The notes under the pieces: model-generated
Told to the model about the DNA's origin: nothing
Seen by the model: the letters and a program-made list of their open reading frames with translations, nothing else
The model's database searches: none
Part shown: positions 44,795 to 52,878 of the stretch, one piece after another
Layout: the number at the start of each line of letters is the position of its first letter
Numbering within the stretch: the first letter of the stretch is position 1
Assembly (NCBI RefSeq): GCF_000243335.1
Contig: NZ_JH597773.1
Coordinates: forward strand, 2,854,983-2,918,982
Source: Leptonema illini DSM 21528
Lineage (GTDB): Bacteria; Spirochaetota; Leptospiria; Leptospirales; Leptonemataceae
Reading direction: 5' to 3'
DNA length: 64,000 nt
Translations under genes and position numbers: made by a program

Positions 44795-45826
44795 ATGAAG
44801 GCAGCCCTGCTTGTATCTGGAAAAAAAGAACTTGAAATCGTAGAACGCTCCCTTCCTGCTCCGGGCACGGGGCAGGTAAGGCTTCGCGTGAAGGCCTGCG
44901 GCGTTTGCGGATCCGACGTGCATCTGATTCTTCATGGAACGATGAAATGCAGCGCGTATCCGCGAGTGCCGGGGCATGAGATATCGGGCGTCGTCGAAGA
45001 GCTCGGCGAAGGCTGCCATCGCTTCAAGGCAGGCGATCGCGTCGTCGTCGCCGCCGGCACAAGCTGCGGCGAATGCCGCCATTGCCTCGAAGGTCAGGAG
45101 AACCTCTGTGATCAGGTCGGCGTCTTCGGCTTTGATCGTGACGGTGGCTATGCCGAAGAGATGATCGTCGACGAGCGTTACCTGAACCTTCTACCCGAAT
45201 CCATTCCCTTCTCTCTTGGCGCCATCCTCGCCGACGCCGTCTCCACCCCCTATCATGCCCTGCGATACCGCGGACATCTTCGCGCCGGCGAAACGGTGGC
45301 CGTCTTCGGCACCGGCGGACTCGGCATTCATGCCGTCGCCCTTGCGCGAGCCCTCGGTGCCGGTCGCGTCATCGCCCTTGACGTCGACGGCGGCGCCCTT
45401 GCAAACGCCGACGCTTACGGCGCCGACGAAATCGTTAACCTGCGCGAAGCGAAGAATCCCGGCAAGGCATTGAAAGAAGTATCGGGCGGCGTTGATGTGC
45501 TTCTCGATTTCTCGGGCCGTGCCGAAAACGTCGCCGAATCCGTGCGGGCGATGAACAGAGGCGGACGCATGATTCTCGTCGGCATCGGTCGATCGGCGCT
45601 GCACTTCTCGATGCCGTTTCTGTTGATTGAAAGACAGATCACGGTCGGCGGATCTTACGGCTCAGATCGCCGCGCCCTGCCCGAGCTCATCGAACTCGTC
45701 TCTACGGGACGGCTTGACCTGACGAAGTCCGTTACGTCGGTGCACAAACTCGAAGAGGCTAACGAGTGCTTGCATGCTCTTGAAGAGCGAAGAGGCAATC
45801 CGATTCGATTCGTTCTTGAGCCATGA
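44795..45826 (+). CDS. Zinc-dependent alcohol dehydrogenase (MDR family)
   Basis: A 343-residue medium-chain dehydrogenase. Catalytic zinc ligands: Cys in CGVCGSD (about residue 37) and GHE (about 63). Structural zinc: CGECRHCLEGQENLC (about 91-105) with all four Cys. Rossmann motif GTGGLGIHAVALARALGA (about 172-190), followed by an acidic residue in ALDVDG, which favours NAD. The substrate class is open: sorbitol, threonine and aryl/alkyl alcohol dehydrogenases share this plan. Starts 79 bases after the porin gene; could be co-transcribed. Confidence 0.9.
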   Translation: MKAALLVSGKKELEIVERSLPAPGTGQVRLRVKACGVCGSDVHLILHGTMKCSAYPRVPGHEISGVVEELGEGCHRFKAGDRVVVAAGTSCGECRHCLEGQENLCDQVGVFGFDRDGGYAEEMIVDERYLNLLPESIPFSLGAILADAVSTPYHALRYRGHLRAGETVAVFGTGGLGIHAVALARALGAGRVIALDVDGGALANADAYGADEIVNLREAKNPGKALKEVSGGVDVLLDFSGRAENVAESVRAMNRGGRMILVGIGRSALHFSMPFLLIERQITVGGSYGSDRRALPELIELVSTGRLDLTKSVTSVHKLEEANECLHALEERRGNPIRFVLEP

Positions 45827-45885
45827 TCGCATCGGCCGGCATGGGCATGATGTTCCGGACGATGGACCATCAGAACCACCCCGCT

Positions 45886-46965
45886 CTATCGCTGCTTGAG
45901 ATCAGCCAATCTGATGCGATGCCTGATAAGCGTCTTCCCACTTTCATCAAGCGCTTCCACTGTCACGGCAGGATCTTCTCCGTACTCGACAGAAAGCATT
46001 CCGAAGTTATGTACGGCATGCGACGCCTCGATGCGCCAGCGATTCGTCTGCTTTGCGCCTCCTTCCCAGATACGGTTCAGGCCGCTTGAAGTAAAATCAT
46101 AGATCGGAGCCGTCAGGCCGTCCTGCGAGTGCTGCATGCGACTCATTTCGGTATAATGACGATCGCCGCTCAGGATAATGGTGTTCCCGGATCTGGCGAC
46201 TAACCCGAGAATGCGGTTTCGCTCATGCGGCATCATCGCCCAGATCTCGGTCGTGTAGTCGTCGGGAACAAGCGGAACAGAACTGACAAGCAGGCGCAGA
46301 TCGGCAGGCTGCTCGAACTGACGCTCCAGCCAGGCCCATTGCTCCCGGCCAAGCATCGTTCGTTTCGTATCGGATGTCGGTGCGTAGGGTCCGCCTGATT
46401 TCTTGCCCGCCTTCAGGGCCTCTTCGGATTGATCAAAGGCGTCGCGAAAATAACGCGTATCAAGAAGAATGACCTGCAGCCTGCGACCGGGAGGTCCGTA
46501 AAGTACAGCGTCATAGATGCCATCATGCTGCCGGCGCGCAGAGTTCTCCGGCTCCTCAAAGAAATCGAGAAAGAGCCGACGTGACTCTCGTTTCTTCGGA
46601 TAGGTGCGATAGGCGTCGTTCTCACCATAGTCATGGTCGTCCCATGTAGCAAGCAAACGCCCGGGACCTTTTGCAAGAAGATGCGATCGCAGCGCCTGAT
46701 AGCCCGGCTCTGCTCCAAGCTGACGGTACTTACGCTCAATGATCGAAACATCCCAGGTATCGGCATAGATATTATCGCCGGCAAAGATGAAAACATCGGG
46801 GTCGGTATCGGCAATGGCCGACCAGATCGGCTGAGGCTGTCCCTGAAGCACGCAGGAACCAAAGGCGACGCGCTGAACGACGGCCTCTGAAACGGGCACG
46901 GGCTGTTCGAAAACGGGCAGACTACAGGAGGCAAGCAATAAGGCGGTCAGATATGGCGAACGCAT
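45886..46965 (-). CDS. PhoD-like metallophosphatase, lipoprotein
   Basis: About 359 residues from the ATG at 46965. The signal ends in lipobox LLLASC. PhoD/PAP-type metal-site motifs: VAFGSCVLQGQPQPIW, DVFIFAGDNIYAD, LATWDDHDYGENDA, LDTRYFRD and ILSGDRHYTEM. It is shorter than typical PhoD (about 550) and lacks the N-terminal Fn3-like domain, matching the compact PhoD-like group seen in several bacteria. A phosphodiesterase or monoesterase role at the cell surface is likely. Converges on the alcohol dehydrogenase gene. Confidence 0.88.
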   Translation of the reverse strand: MRSPYLTALLLASCSLPVFEQPVPVSEAVVQRVAFGSCVLQGQPQPIWSAIADTDPDVFIFAGDNIYADTWDVSIIERKYRQLGAEPGYQALRSHLLAKGPGRLLATWDDHDYGENDAYRTYPKKRESRRLFLDFFEEPENSARRQHDGIYDAVLYGPPGRRLQVILLDTRYFRDAFDQSEEALKAGKKSGGPYAPTSDTKRTMLGREQWAWLERQFEQPADLRLLVSSVPLVPDDYTTEIWAMMPHERNRILGLVARSGNTIILSGDRHYTEMSRMQHSQDGLTAPIYDFTSSGLNRIWEGGAKQTNRWRIEASHAVHNFGMLSVEYGEDPAVTVEALDESGKTLIRHRIRLADLKQR

Positions 46966-47200
46966 AGTTACTGACGGAATTGGCTCCGGGCCCTGCGCAG
47001 GCGAGCGAAAAGCGAGCAACGCCGGCCGTATTCAATCAGCGGATTTCCCGGAGATTTCCTTGTGCAGGCCAGCTTTCGGGCCAGGCGATCCAGAGCGGAA
47101 TGTAAGAAAGAGTCTCAACATGAGTTAGGCATATTTGTTTACAGAGTTTCCAATTGACCGGAAATTTATAAAAAATCTTTAGGATCTCACAGGCATAGTA

Positions 47201-48919
47201 ATGAAGGCAAAGCGAATCATCGGGCTGCTGCTTCTTTTCAGCTTTGGCAGCGCCATCCTGCTCACATCGTATATAACATTCATCACATTCAAAAAGCAGT
47301 TACAGCTCATCCACAACGAGCTACGCCTGACGTCCGAGCGTACTTCACTGATTCTCGAGAAACAGGGCAGTGTTGCAGCCATACCGTCCTCCTACAGCCC
47401 ATCCTGTCTTGACCTCACCGTAAGCCTGATCGCTTTCAATAGAGAACGGACGGCTGTGCTGAGGCGAAACATCTCCGAGCATGAGGCCGACGCCATCATC
47501 AGAGCGTTTAAAGAGCAGGCCTGGGCGTCCGAATCATTCCACGAATGGAACAACTCCATCGTTTACGTAAGCGCTTCCTCCAGCGCAGACATCGTTCTTG
47601 TCCATGCAATAAGCCGCAACGACATATTGCGATCCGTCGCCGATACTCCGATGCATGTAATGCTGGCCATTGCGATTCTAATTCTGCTCAACGTTGGCGG
47701 GCTGTATTTCTTTATCAAGACTCATATTGAAGATCCGCTCAAAAATCTTATCGAGAATCGCATTCAATCCATCATGCAGTCGTTAACAGGAACGACCCAC
47801 TCGCTTCCGGCGGACTTTTCGCTAAACGTAGGATTTCTGACGTCGGAGCTGAAGAACTCCCTCGAAAAGACCATGAACATCCTTTACGCCTGGGCCCGTG
47901 GAAAACGTCTCTTTGAAGAATTCTCAAACATCGCCCTTGCCGAAACGGATAGCCGCAATATCTTTCGCATCATGCATAGCATGGTCGCCGAACAGATGGG
48001 CATCAAACGCACGCAGGTTTACGAAATCAGCAATAGCACGAATCGTATCGAACTTCTTTACAGCTCAACCGAAGATGCGAAGTCGGGTCTGTCCCTGGAC
48101 CACCCCGATCTCTGCTTCGCCTTTCGAAGCGGCCATCCGCTCTTTCAGAGCGTCGATAAGAAAGTCTGCAGCCACTGCCCGAAAGGCGATGGAGAAACCA
48201 TACTGTGCATGCCGTTGATCGCCGGAGCGACGGCTATCGGCATCTGTCAGTTCTCGTTCGATACGAGCGATCTGTACAGCACCGCTGACTATCAGGAGCG
48301 CCCCTTGCTTCATGAACGATTCCTTTCCAACTTCGTTCGACTTGCGGGTACGGCACTTAACGGTCTGAAGCTGCTCAACGCCTACAAGAATCAGGCGATC
48401 ACAGATTCGCTAACAGGCCTCTATAACAGACGCTATATCGTCGAGTATATGACGAATATGATCAACATCTCGAAGCGATCAAGCGATCCGATGGCCGTCT
48501 TGATGATCGACATCGATCATTTTAAAAGATTCAACGACGAATACGGTCATAAGATCGGAGACCTCGTTCTGCGTGAGGTGGCCGGGTGTATTCGTCGAAC
48601 CGTGCGCGAAGGAGACGTCGCCGGGCGATATGGCGGCGAGGAATTCGTATGCATTCTTCCCGGATCCGATATGCATATCGCGCTCGACGTGGCCGAGCGC
48701 ATCAGAAGCAGCGTGAAGATGATCGAATATGACGAGCGAATCGGCATGGCAAACATTCCACGCATTACGCTCAGCATCGGCATAGCGCAATTTCCGTTGC
48801 ACGGCTACAGCCACTATCACCTTACAAACGCCGCCGATAGAGCGCTGTACCGTGCAAAAACGGAAGGACGCGACAGGGTTCGCGTTCATGCGCACATCCC
48901 CGAACACGAAGAAGGCTAA
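47201..48919 (+). CDS. Membrane diguanylate cyclase with Cys-rich GAF-like domain
   Basis: A 572-residue c-di-GMP synthase. Two membrane segments (about residues 7-29 and 150-172) flank a periplasmic sensor loop of about 120 residues. A GAF-like domain (about 240-390) contains VCSHCPKGDGETILC: CxxC and a third Cys nine residues on, possibly metal- or redox-active. The GGDEF domain is intact: DSLTGLYNRRY, IDIDHFKRFND, and GGEEF preceded five residues earlier by REGD, the product-inhibition site. It should be an active, feedback-inhibited cyclase. It converges on the carboxypeptidase-like gene with a hairpin between. Confidence 0.93.
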   Translation: MKAKRIIGLLLLFSFGSAILLTSYITFITFKKQLQLIHNELRLTSERTSLILEKQGSVAAIPSSYSPSCLDLTVSLIAFNRERTAVLRRNISEHEADAIIRAFKEQAWASESFHEWNNSIVYVSASSSADIVLVHAISRNDILRSVADTPMHVMLAIAILILLNVGGLYFFIKTHIEDPLKNLIENRIQSIMQSLTGTTHSLPADFSLNVGFLTSELKNSLEKTMNILYAWARGKRLFEEFSNIALAETDSRNIFRIMHSMVAEQMGIKRTQVYEISNSTNRIELLYSSTEDAKSGLSLDHPDLCFAFRSGHPLFQSVDKKVCSHCPKGDGETILCMPLIAGATAIGICQFSFDTSDLYSTADYQERPLLHERFLSNFVRLAGTALNGLKLLNAYKNQAITDSLTGLYNRRYIVEYMTNMINISKRSSDPMAVLMIDIDHFKRFNDEYGHKIGDLVLREVAGCIRRTVREGDVAGRYGGEEFVCILPGSDMHIALDVAERIRSSVKMIEYDERIGMANIPRITLSIGIAQFPLHGYSHYHLTNAADRALYRAKTEGRDRVRVHAHIPEHEEG

Positions 48920-48924
48920 CTTAA

Positions 48925-48947
48925 CAGGCTGCTGAAAAAGCAGCCTG
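48925..48947. terminator. Hairpin between converging genes
   Basis: CAGGCTGCT (48925-48933), loop GAAAA, AGCAGCCTG (48939-48947): a perfect 9-bp stem six bases after the cyclase stop and just before the converging gene's end at 48959. No T tract; probably a shared bidirectional terminator. Confidence 0.55.
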
Positions 48948-48958
48948 CTATGTCCTCG

Positions 48959-50194
48959 TCAATCCTTCAGACTCAGGAAGTTTGCGATCGAGCGACGCAG
49001 AAGAGCATCGCTATCGTGAATAACCTTCGTCCTCCATATATGAGAGGTCGGGTTGTAGTGCTCGCGAAAACGTCTCTTCGCCTCAGCCTCGTCATCGTCA
49101 GATTCGTAGCCATGCCAGAATCCCTGGTTCTCGACGATCATATTATGCAGGGAACGAATCGAGCCCGACGTCGTCTGTGAATCCATCGTTCCGTATTCAA
49201 AGACCATAGGCAGATAGATCTTATCATCGAGCAGCTTGCCCATATACTCAGAGAAATCTCCGGTCGTCGTGTAAAAGTCCTCGGTGTCGCCGTAGTCGAT
49301 CTGATATCCCGCGAAGACGGCCTCCAACCGCGCACGCACAGCCGGATCACGAATGGCGTTTGGAAAAAGATGCAGACGACCGCGCTCACCGAAGCCGGTA
49401 TGCAGATCGATAAGCAATACATGGCTGTAGGAAGCGGCCGTCTTCTTGAAAAGCGGTTCAAGCAGAGCTTTTTGAGGCTCGAACGTGCGACCTCCAAAAT
49501 ACAGCCCCTGTGGATGAGCGTACTGCCCCTGTAAGATGGCCTGCCTCAATGCAGGCATACCATGCTGCACGATCTGCATGATGGAACGTACGGCAAAAAA
49601 ACGGTTATCCATGCTGCCGAGATCGACCTTCCCCTTCGGATTCAGCATCTCGTTTACGATTTCATAGCCTTCGTTCGTTGCCTGAAAGAGAGAAGGTTCG
49701 ACGTCCCAGTTGCGATTGAGATCGACGTTATGCTCGCTTACTCGTCTTTCATAGCGAAAACCATAGGGGTTAACGGCATGTACGGCCAGAACGCCGAGAT
49801 TCGTACGATCAAGATCGGGCAGGATGCGCTCAAGGAAATACCGCTGCACGGCGCTGCCCGTAAAGGCCTCGATGCCATGCGTACCCGAGGCGATGATTAC
49901 AAGTTTTTCGGGTCTGCCCTTCGGCGGAATATACAACGTATCTATCGTAAGATCGTCGTCCACGGCAGAAGGAACGCGAAACGACTCGACGACGGCGCCC
50001 TCGCTTTTCCAGTGCATGGCAAGGGAGCGGAACGCAGCCCGGCTATCTTCGTAGGAATTCAGGTAATAGGGTTGAACGGCAGCATCGACTTCCCCCTCTT
50101 CGGCAGGGTGGTTTGTAAAAAAGAGGACCGTTGCGATCATCGCAAGGACGCCGCTCAGGATCAAGAACAACAGGCTTTTTTTTCGCGTGAACAT
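48959..50194 (-). CDS. M14-like zinc carboxypeptidase family protein (DUF2817)
   Basis: A 411-residue protein with an N-terminal membrane anchor (SLLFLILSGVLAMIATVLFF). The zinc-peptidase motifs of the M14/DUF2817 group are present: SGTHGIEAFTGSA (His and Glu ligands, about residue 107), HAVNPYGFRYERRVSEHNVDLNRNW, LIDLHTGFG (His ligand) and the late catalytic Glu in FEYGT. Likely a periplasmic metal-dependent hydrolase, possibly acting on peptides or amides. Downstream of trxA on the same strand, with an 87-base gap holding a long hairpin. Confidence 0.82.
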   Translation of the reverse strand: MFTRKKSLLFLILSGVLAMIATVLFFTNHPAEEGEVDAAVQPYYLNSYEDSRAAFRSLAMHWKSEGAVVESFRVPSAVDDDLTIDTLYIPPKGRPEKLVIIASGTHGIEAFTGSAVQRYFLERILPDLDRTNLGVLAVHAVNPYGFRYERRVSEHNVDLNRNWDVEPSLFQATNEGYEIVNEMLNPKGKVDLGSMDNRFFAVRSIMQIVQHGMPALRQAILQGQYAHPQGLYFGGRTFEPQKALLEPLFKKTAASYSHVLLIDLHTGFGERGRLHLFPNAIRDPAVRARLEAVFAGYQIDYGDTEDFYTTTGDFSEYMGKLLDDKIYLPMVFEYGTMDSQTTSGSIRSLHNMIVENQGFWHGYESDDDEAEAKRRFREHYNPTSHIWRTKVIHDSDALLRRSIANFLSLKD

Positions 50195-50209
50195 AGACGA
50201 GAGATGAGG

Positions 50210-50241
50210 CTTCCCGCTCCTCTGTCAAGAGGAACGGGAAG
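50210..50241 (-). terminator. Hairpin after trxA
   Basis: CTTCCCGCTCCTCT (50210-50223), loop GTCA, AGAGGAACGGGAAG (50228-50241): 14 bp with one mismatch that becomes a G-U pair in the minus-strand RNA. It lies between the trxA stop and the next gene's start. No T tail. Confidence 0.5.
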
Positions 50242-50281
50242 ATAGCCCCGTCGCTTCCGGAACGCAGGGCCGTTCACAGCT

Positions 50282-50596
50282 TCAGAGTTGCGCTTCGAGT
50301 TTCTGCCTTAATTGCGCCTCAGGAAGCAATCCCGTTATTCGGTCGACCAGCTTTCCATCTTTATAGATCATCAGTGTGGGCAGCGTCGAAACGCCGAGTG
50401 CGGTCGACACCTCGGGATTCTCGTCGGAGTTGATGGCGCAGAATTGAACGCCTCGCATCATCGGGGCCACCCTTTCAATCACCGCGCTCTGCATGCGGCA
50501 GGGTCCGCACCAGGTCGCCCAGAAATCCACAAGAACGACACCGCTTGCCGTTCCAGAAGCAAAAGTCTCGTCGGTCAACGTTAACACATCTTTCAT
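50282..50596 (-). CDS. trxA: Thioredoxin
   Basis: A 104-residue thioredoxin with the standard active site ATWCGPCR (Cys about residues 30 and 33), the buried Asp in LVDFWATW and cis-Pro in TLPTLMIYKDG. It reduces protein disulfides in the cytoplasm. The start codon follows AGGAGG. That ribosome site is part of a strong local hairpin (50597-50631) ending directly at the ATG, which could hide it. A thioredoxin reductase is not in the window. Confidence 0.96.
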   Translation of the reverse strand: MKDVLTLTDETFASGTASGVVLVDFWATWCGPCRMQSAVIERVAPMMRGVQFCAINSDENPEVSTALGVSTLPTLMIYKDGKLVDRITGLLPEAQLRQKLEAQL

Positions 50597-50631
50597 GAGA
50601 AATCCTCCTGATTAAAATATAGAGGATTCTC
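50597..50631 (-). promoter_or_regulatory. Hairpin covering the trxA ribosome site
   Basis: In the minus-strand transcript: GAGAATCCTC, a 14-base AT-rich loop, GAGGATTTCTC, immediately followed by ATG. The arms pair over 10 bp with one bulged base. The Shine-Dalgarno AGGAGG spans the loop/3'-arm junction, so most of it is paired. This would need transcription to start upstream of 50631. Confidence 0.4.
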
Positions 50632-50655
50632 CTGCGAGCTGATTGTATCGAAACG

Positions 50656-51588
50656 TCAGCAATCGTCACAGGCCGGAATCTCACCGCGCAGCCGGCCCGG
50701 CGGCAATCCCGTGCGCCGCTTCATATCACGATTGAACTGCGCTTGATCGTAGTAACCGGCATCAAGGGCGATCCCCGTCAGCGATTGTCCGGCGCTCTCC
50801 TTTTCAAGCAAAGCCAGCTGATCCCGAGCCCGCTCAAAACGAAAAACGGCAAGCAGAGAACGACGATTCATGCCCGTCATATCGAGGAACTGTCTTTCTA
50901 ATGTACGAATCCCATAAGAGCTGCGCCTTTCCAGCTCTGCGCGAGCATGTAACGCGTTTGTTTGTTTCATCTCATGGACGATGTCATAAATCAATCGCTC
51001 CGTCCTCTGGCCTTCTTTGAGTTTAGCCATCAAGAACTCTTCGAGAAACAGGACGCGTCTTTCGGGCAGATGCGGTATCAACGCTGTGGCAAGGCTGGAC
51101 CACTCCTGCGGTGTTCCAAACAGCTCATAGACAGGAAGCAGCTGTGAACGAAGAAGCGGCATCGGAACCGATGAGAAAGATCGCAGAGCACCCGGCGTGA
51201 ATTCAACGATGATCTGATCGATCTGCACGCCAGCTTCGACCGGCATGCAGTAAAAGGTCTCATGCAGTCCGTTTAACTGAAAACGGTCGACATCCGAAGT
51301 TCTGCCGAGATCAATAAAAAGCGACGGACCGCTACGCGGAAGAATACGAGCGGAGTAGGATTTGCGAAGAGGCGTGAGACGTCGTAGAAGATATCGTTCG
51401 ATGATCCCCTGCAACCTGATATGCTGGGGACGAAACTCAATCCAGCCGTTCACAGGAGAAACATACCGAGCGTCAACGATCTGACAAGTGAAAAAATGGC
51501 GCGACTGAATCGAATAGAAGCCAATACGGGTATGGGCGGCGAAGAACGACAGGCCCGGGCATACAGAGACCCGAGCCTGCGCCTTCAC
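50656..51588 (-). CDS. AraC family transcriptional regulator
   Basis: A regulator of up to 310 residues. The C-terminal AraC HTH pair is clear: SSYGIRTLERQFLDMTGMNRRSLL and IALDAGYYDQAQFNRDMKRRTGLPPGRLR. The N-terminal part (RYLLRRLTPLRKSYSARILPRSGPSLFIDLG) is the DUF6597-type sensor domain found in many such regulators. The first 45 residues look unlike the family, and the first codons lie in a hairpin, so the GTG at 51453 (reading MNGWIEF) may be the real start. Ends Cys-Asp-Asp-Cys. Adjacent to trxA but separated by 60 bases; target unknown. Confidence 0.8.
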   Translation of the reverse strand: MKAQARVSVCPGLSFFAAHTRIGFYSIQSRHFFTCQIVDARYVSPVNGWIEFRPQHIRLQGIIERYLLRRLTPLRKSYSARILPRSGPSLFIDLGRTSDVDRFQLNGLHETFYCMPVEAGVQIDQIIVEFTPGALRSFSSVPMPLLRSQLLPVYELFGTPQEWSSLATALIPHLPERRVLFLEEFLMAKLKEGQRTERLIYDIVHEMKQTNALHARAELERRSSYGIRTLERQFLDMTGMNRRSLLAVFRFERARDQLALLEKESAGQSLTGIALDAGYYDQAQFNRDMKRRTGLPPGRLRGEIPACDDC

Positions 51589-51602
51589 AGGCTCGGGCTT
51601 TT
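51570..51602. terminator. Hairpin after the SDR/decarboxylase operon
   Basis: CCCGAGCCTG (51570-51579), 8-base loop, CAGGCTCGGG (51588-51597), followed on the plus strand by CTTTTC. A perfect 10-bp stem. It is four bases beyond the stop of the minus-strand operon, whose transcript it probably ends, although the T run is on the plus side. Confidence 0.5.
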
Positions 51603-51606
51603 CAGA

Positions 51607-52470
51607 TTACATCGGTGCAAGCCCCTTCCGCTTGATATACTTCAAGCGATTGCGGTCGGCGATCCTTTCCACAAAAGGCAGGACGGCCGGTATCACGCCC
51701 GGAAAAAAGCCCAGAAACTTGCACAGATAACCCTCGCTCGTCGGAACGGCGATCTCCATCTTGCGCTTTTTAATCGCGCGGATCACGGCCTGTGCCACCT
51801 GCACGGGCTTGAGCGGATCTGAAACAAAGTTCAGAAGCGAGCCCCCGTGCAGTGCCTCATGTTCGAGCATCGGCGTATCGATCGCCGTCGGATAAATCGT
51901 CGATACGGTAATGCCATGCCTGCGCAGCGCGATGTTCTGAGCCAGCATGAATCCGCGAACGCCGAACTTCGATCCGCAGTAGCCTGGGGCCTCTTTTAAA
52001 GGCAGGATTCCACCGAGTGAGCTGATCGTCACGATGTTACCGCTCTTCTGTCGTTTCATGACGGGAATAAACTCGCGCATGAAATGCAGAACGGCTCTAT
52101 AGTTAACGCTGTATTCACGATCGATCTCATCGTAATGCGCCTCGTCGAACGGCGTCGTCATGATCACACCGGCGTTATTCACAAGCACATCGAGTCTTCC
52201 GAATCGGCTCTGCACCTGCTCCCGGATGCTCGCAACGTTCCTCACGTCGGTAATATTCGAAACGATGCAATGCGGAGCGATGCTCAGCTCTGAAGCCACG
52301 CTATTTAGCTTTTCTTCGTTCAGATCCACAAGGATCTGCCTGTAGCCCTCATGATCAAGCAACCGGGCGATCTCACGCCCGATACCGCCGGCCGCTCCGG
52401 TTAATAGCGAAATCTTCTCCTGCTTCGTTGTTTCTGTCGTCGCCATTGTCTTATCCAATGTCTTATCCAT
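51607..52470 (-). CDS. SDR family oxidoreductase
   Basis: A 287-residue short-chain dehydrogenase. TGAAGGIG (cofactor motif, about residues 24-31), VNNAGVI, ITISS-like catalytic Ser in IVTISSLGG, and YCGSKFGV with the catalytic Tyr and Lys. The C-terminal part (PSEGYLCKFLGFFPGVIPAVLPFVERIADRNRL) is hydrophobic and may associate with membrane. Third gene of an operon with a PLP decarboxylase and a small membrane protein; GAGGAA precedes the ATG. Substrate unknown, but the operon suggests an amine- or amino-acid-derived or lipid-linked compound. Confidence 0.87.
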   Translation of the reverse strand: MDKTLDKTMATTETTKQEKISLLTGAAGGIGREIARLLDHEGYRQILVDLNEEKLNSVASELSIAPHCIVSNITDVRNVASIREQVQSRFGRLDVLVNNAGVIMTTPFDEAHYDEIDREYSVNYRAVLHFMREFIPVMKRQKSGNIVTISSLGGILPLKEAPGYCGSKFGVRGFMLAQNIALRRHGITVSTIYPTAIDTPMLEHEALHGGSLLNFVSDPLKPVQVAQAVIRAIKKRKMEIAVPTSEGYLCKFLGFFPGVIPAVLPFVERIADRNRLKYIKRKGLAPM

Positions 52471-52479
52471 GCGATTTCC

Positions 52480-52878
52480 TCACAGAAGAAAGGGGATCGT
52501 CATCAGCGCGCTCATGACATACATGGGAAGCACCAATCCCCAGTTTTCGAGGCCGTTGCGATCTTTACGAAACATGCCATGCTGATAGAAATAGGCCGTA
52601 TCGATGACGGCCAGGAATATCATCATACCTCCGCAGATTTGAGTAAGGCGTTCGCCAAGCGGATGCCCGAGCAACAGCAGTACCGCCGAGATAACCATCA
52701 ACACCGACATCACCGAATCGGGAAACACGAAGACGCGCTCATGTTCGACATAACCGACGGGCAGCCAGGGTTCTTTATGTTCGGTGCGAAACCACTTCCA
52801 CCAGAAATGGGCGATTCCGATGGCCATGGCGATCTGCGCCACGGCAACGATCGCATTTACAGAAAGCGTAAGATTCAT
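52480..52878 (-). CDS. Small four-helix membrane protein, unknown
   Basis: A 132-residue integral membrane protein with four hydrophobic segments (about residues 5-27, 53-73, 80-99, 112-131). Between helices one and two is FRTEHKEPWLPVGYVEHERVFVFPDS. No family recognised. Its ATG overlaps the stop of the decarboxylase gene (ATGA) and it is nine bases ahead of the SDR gene, so it is made together with both. It could anchor or assist these two enzymes. Confidence 0.7.
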   Translation of the reverse strand: MNLTLSVNAIVAVAQIAMAIGIAHFWWKWFRTEHKEPWLPVGYVEHERVFVFPDSVMSVLMVISAVLLLLGHPLGERLTQICGGMMIFLAVIDTAYFYQHGMFRKDRNGLENWGLVLPMYVMSALMTIPFLL

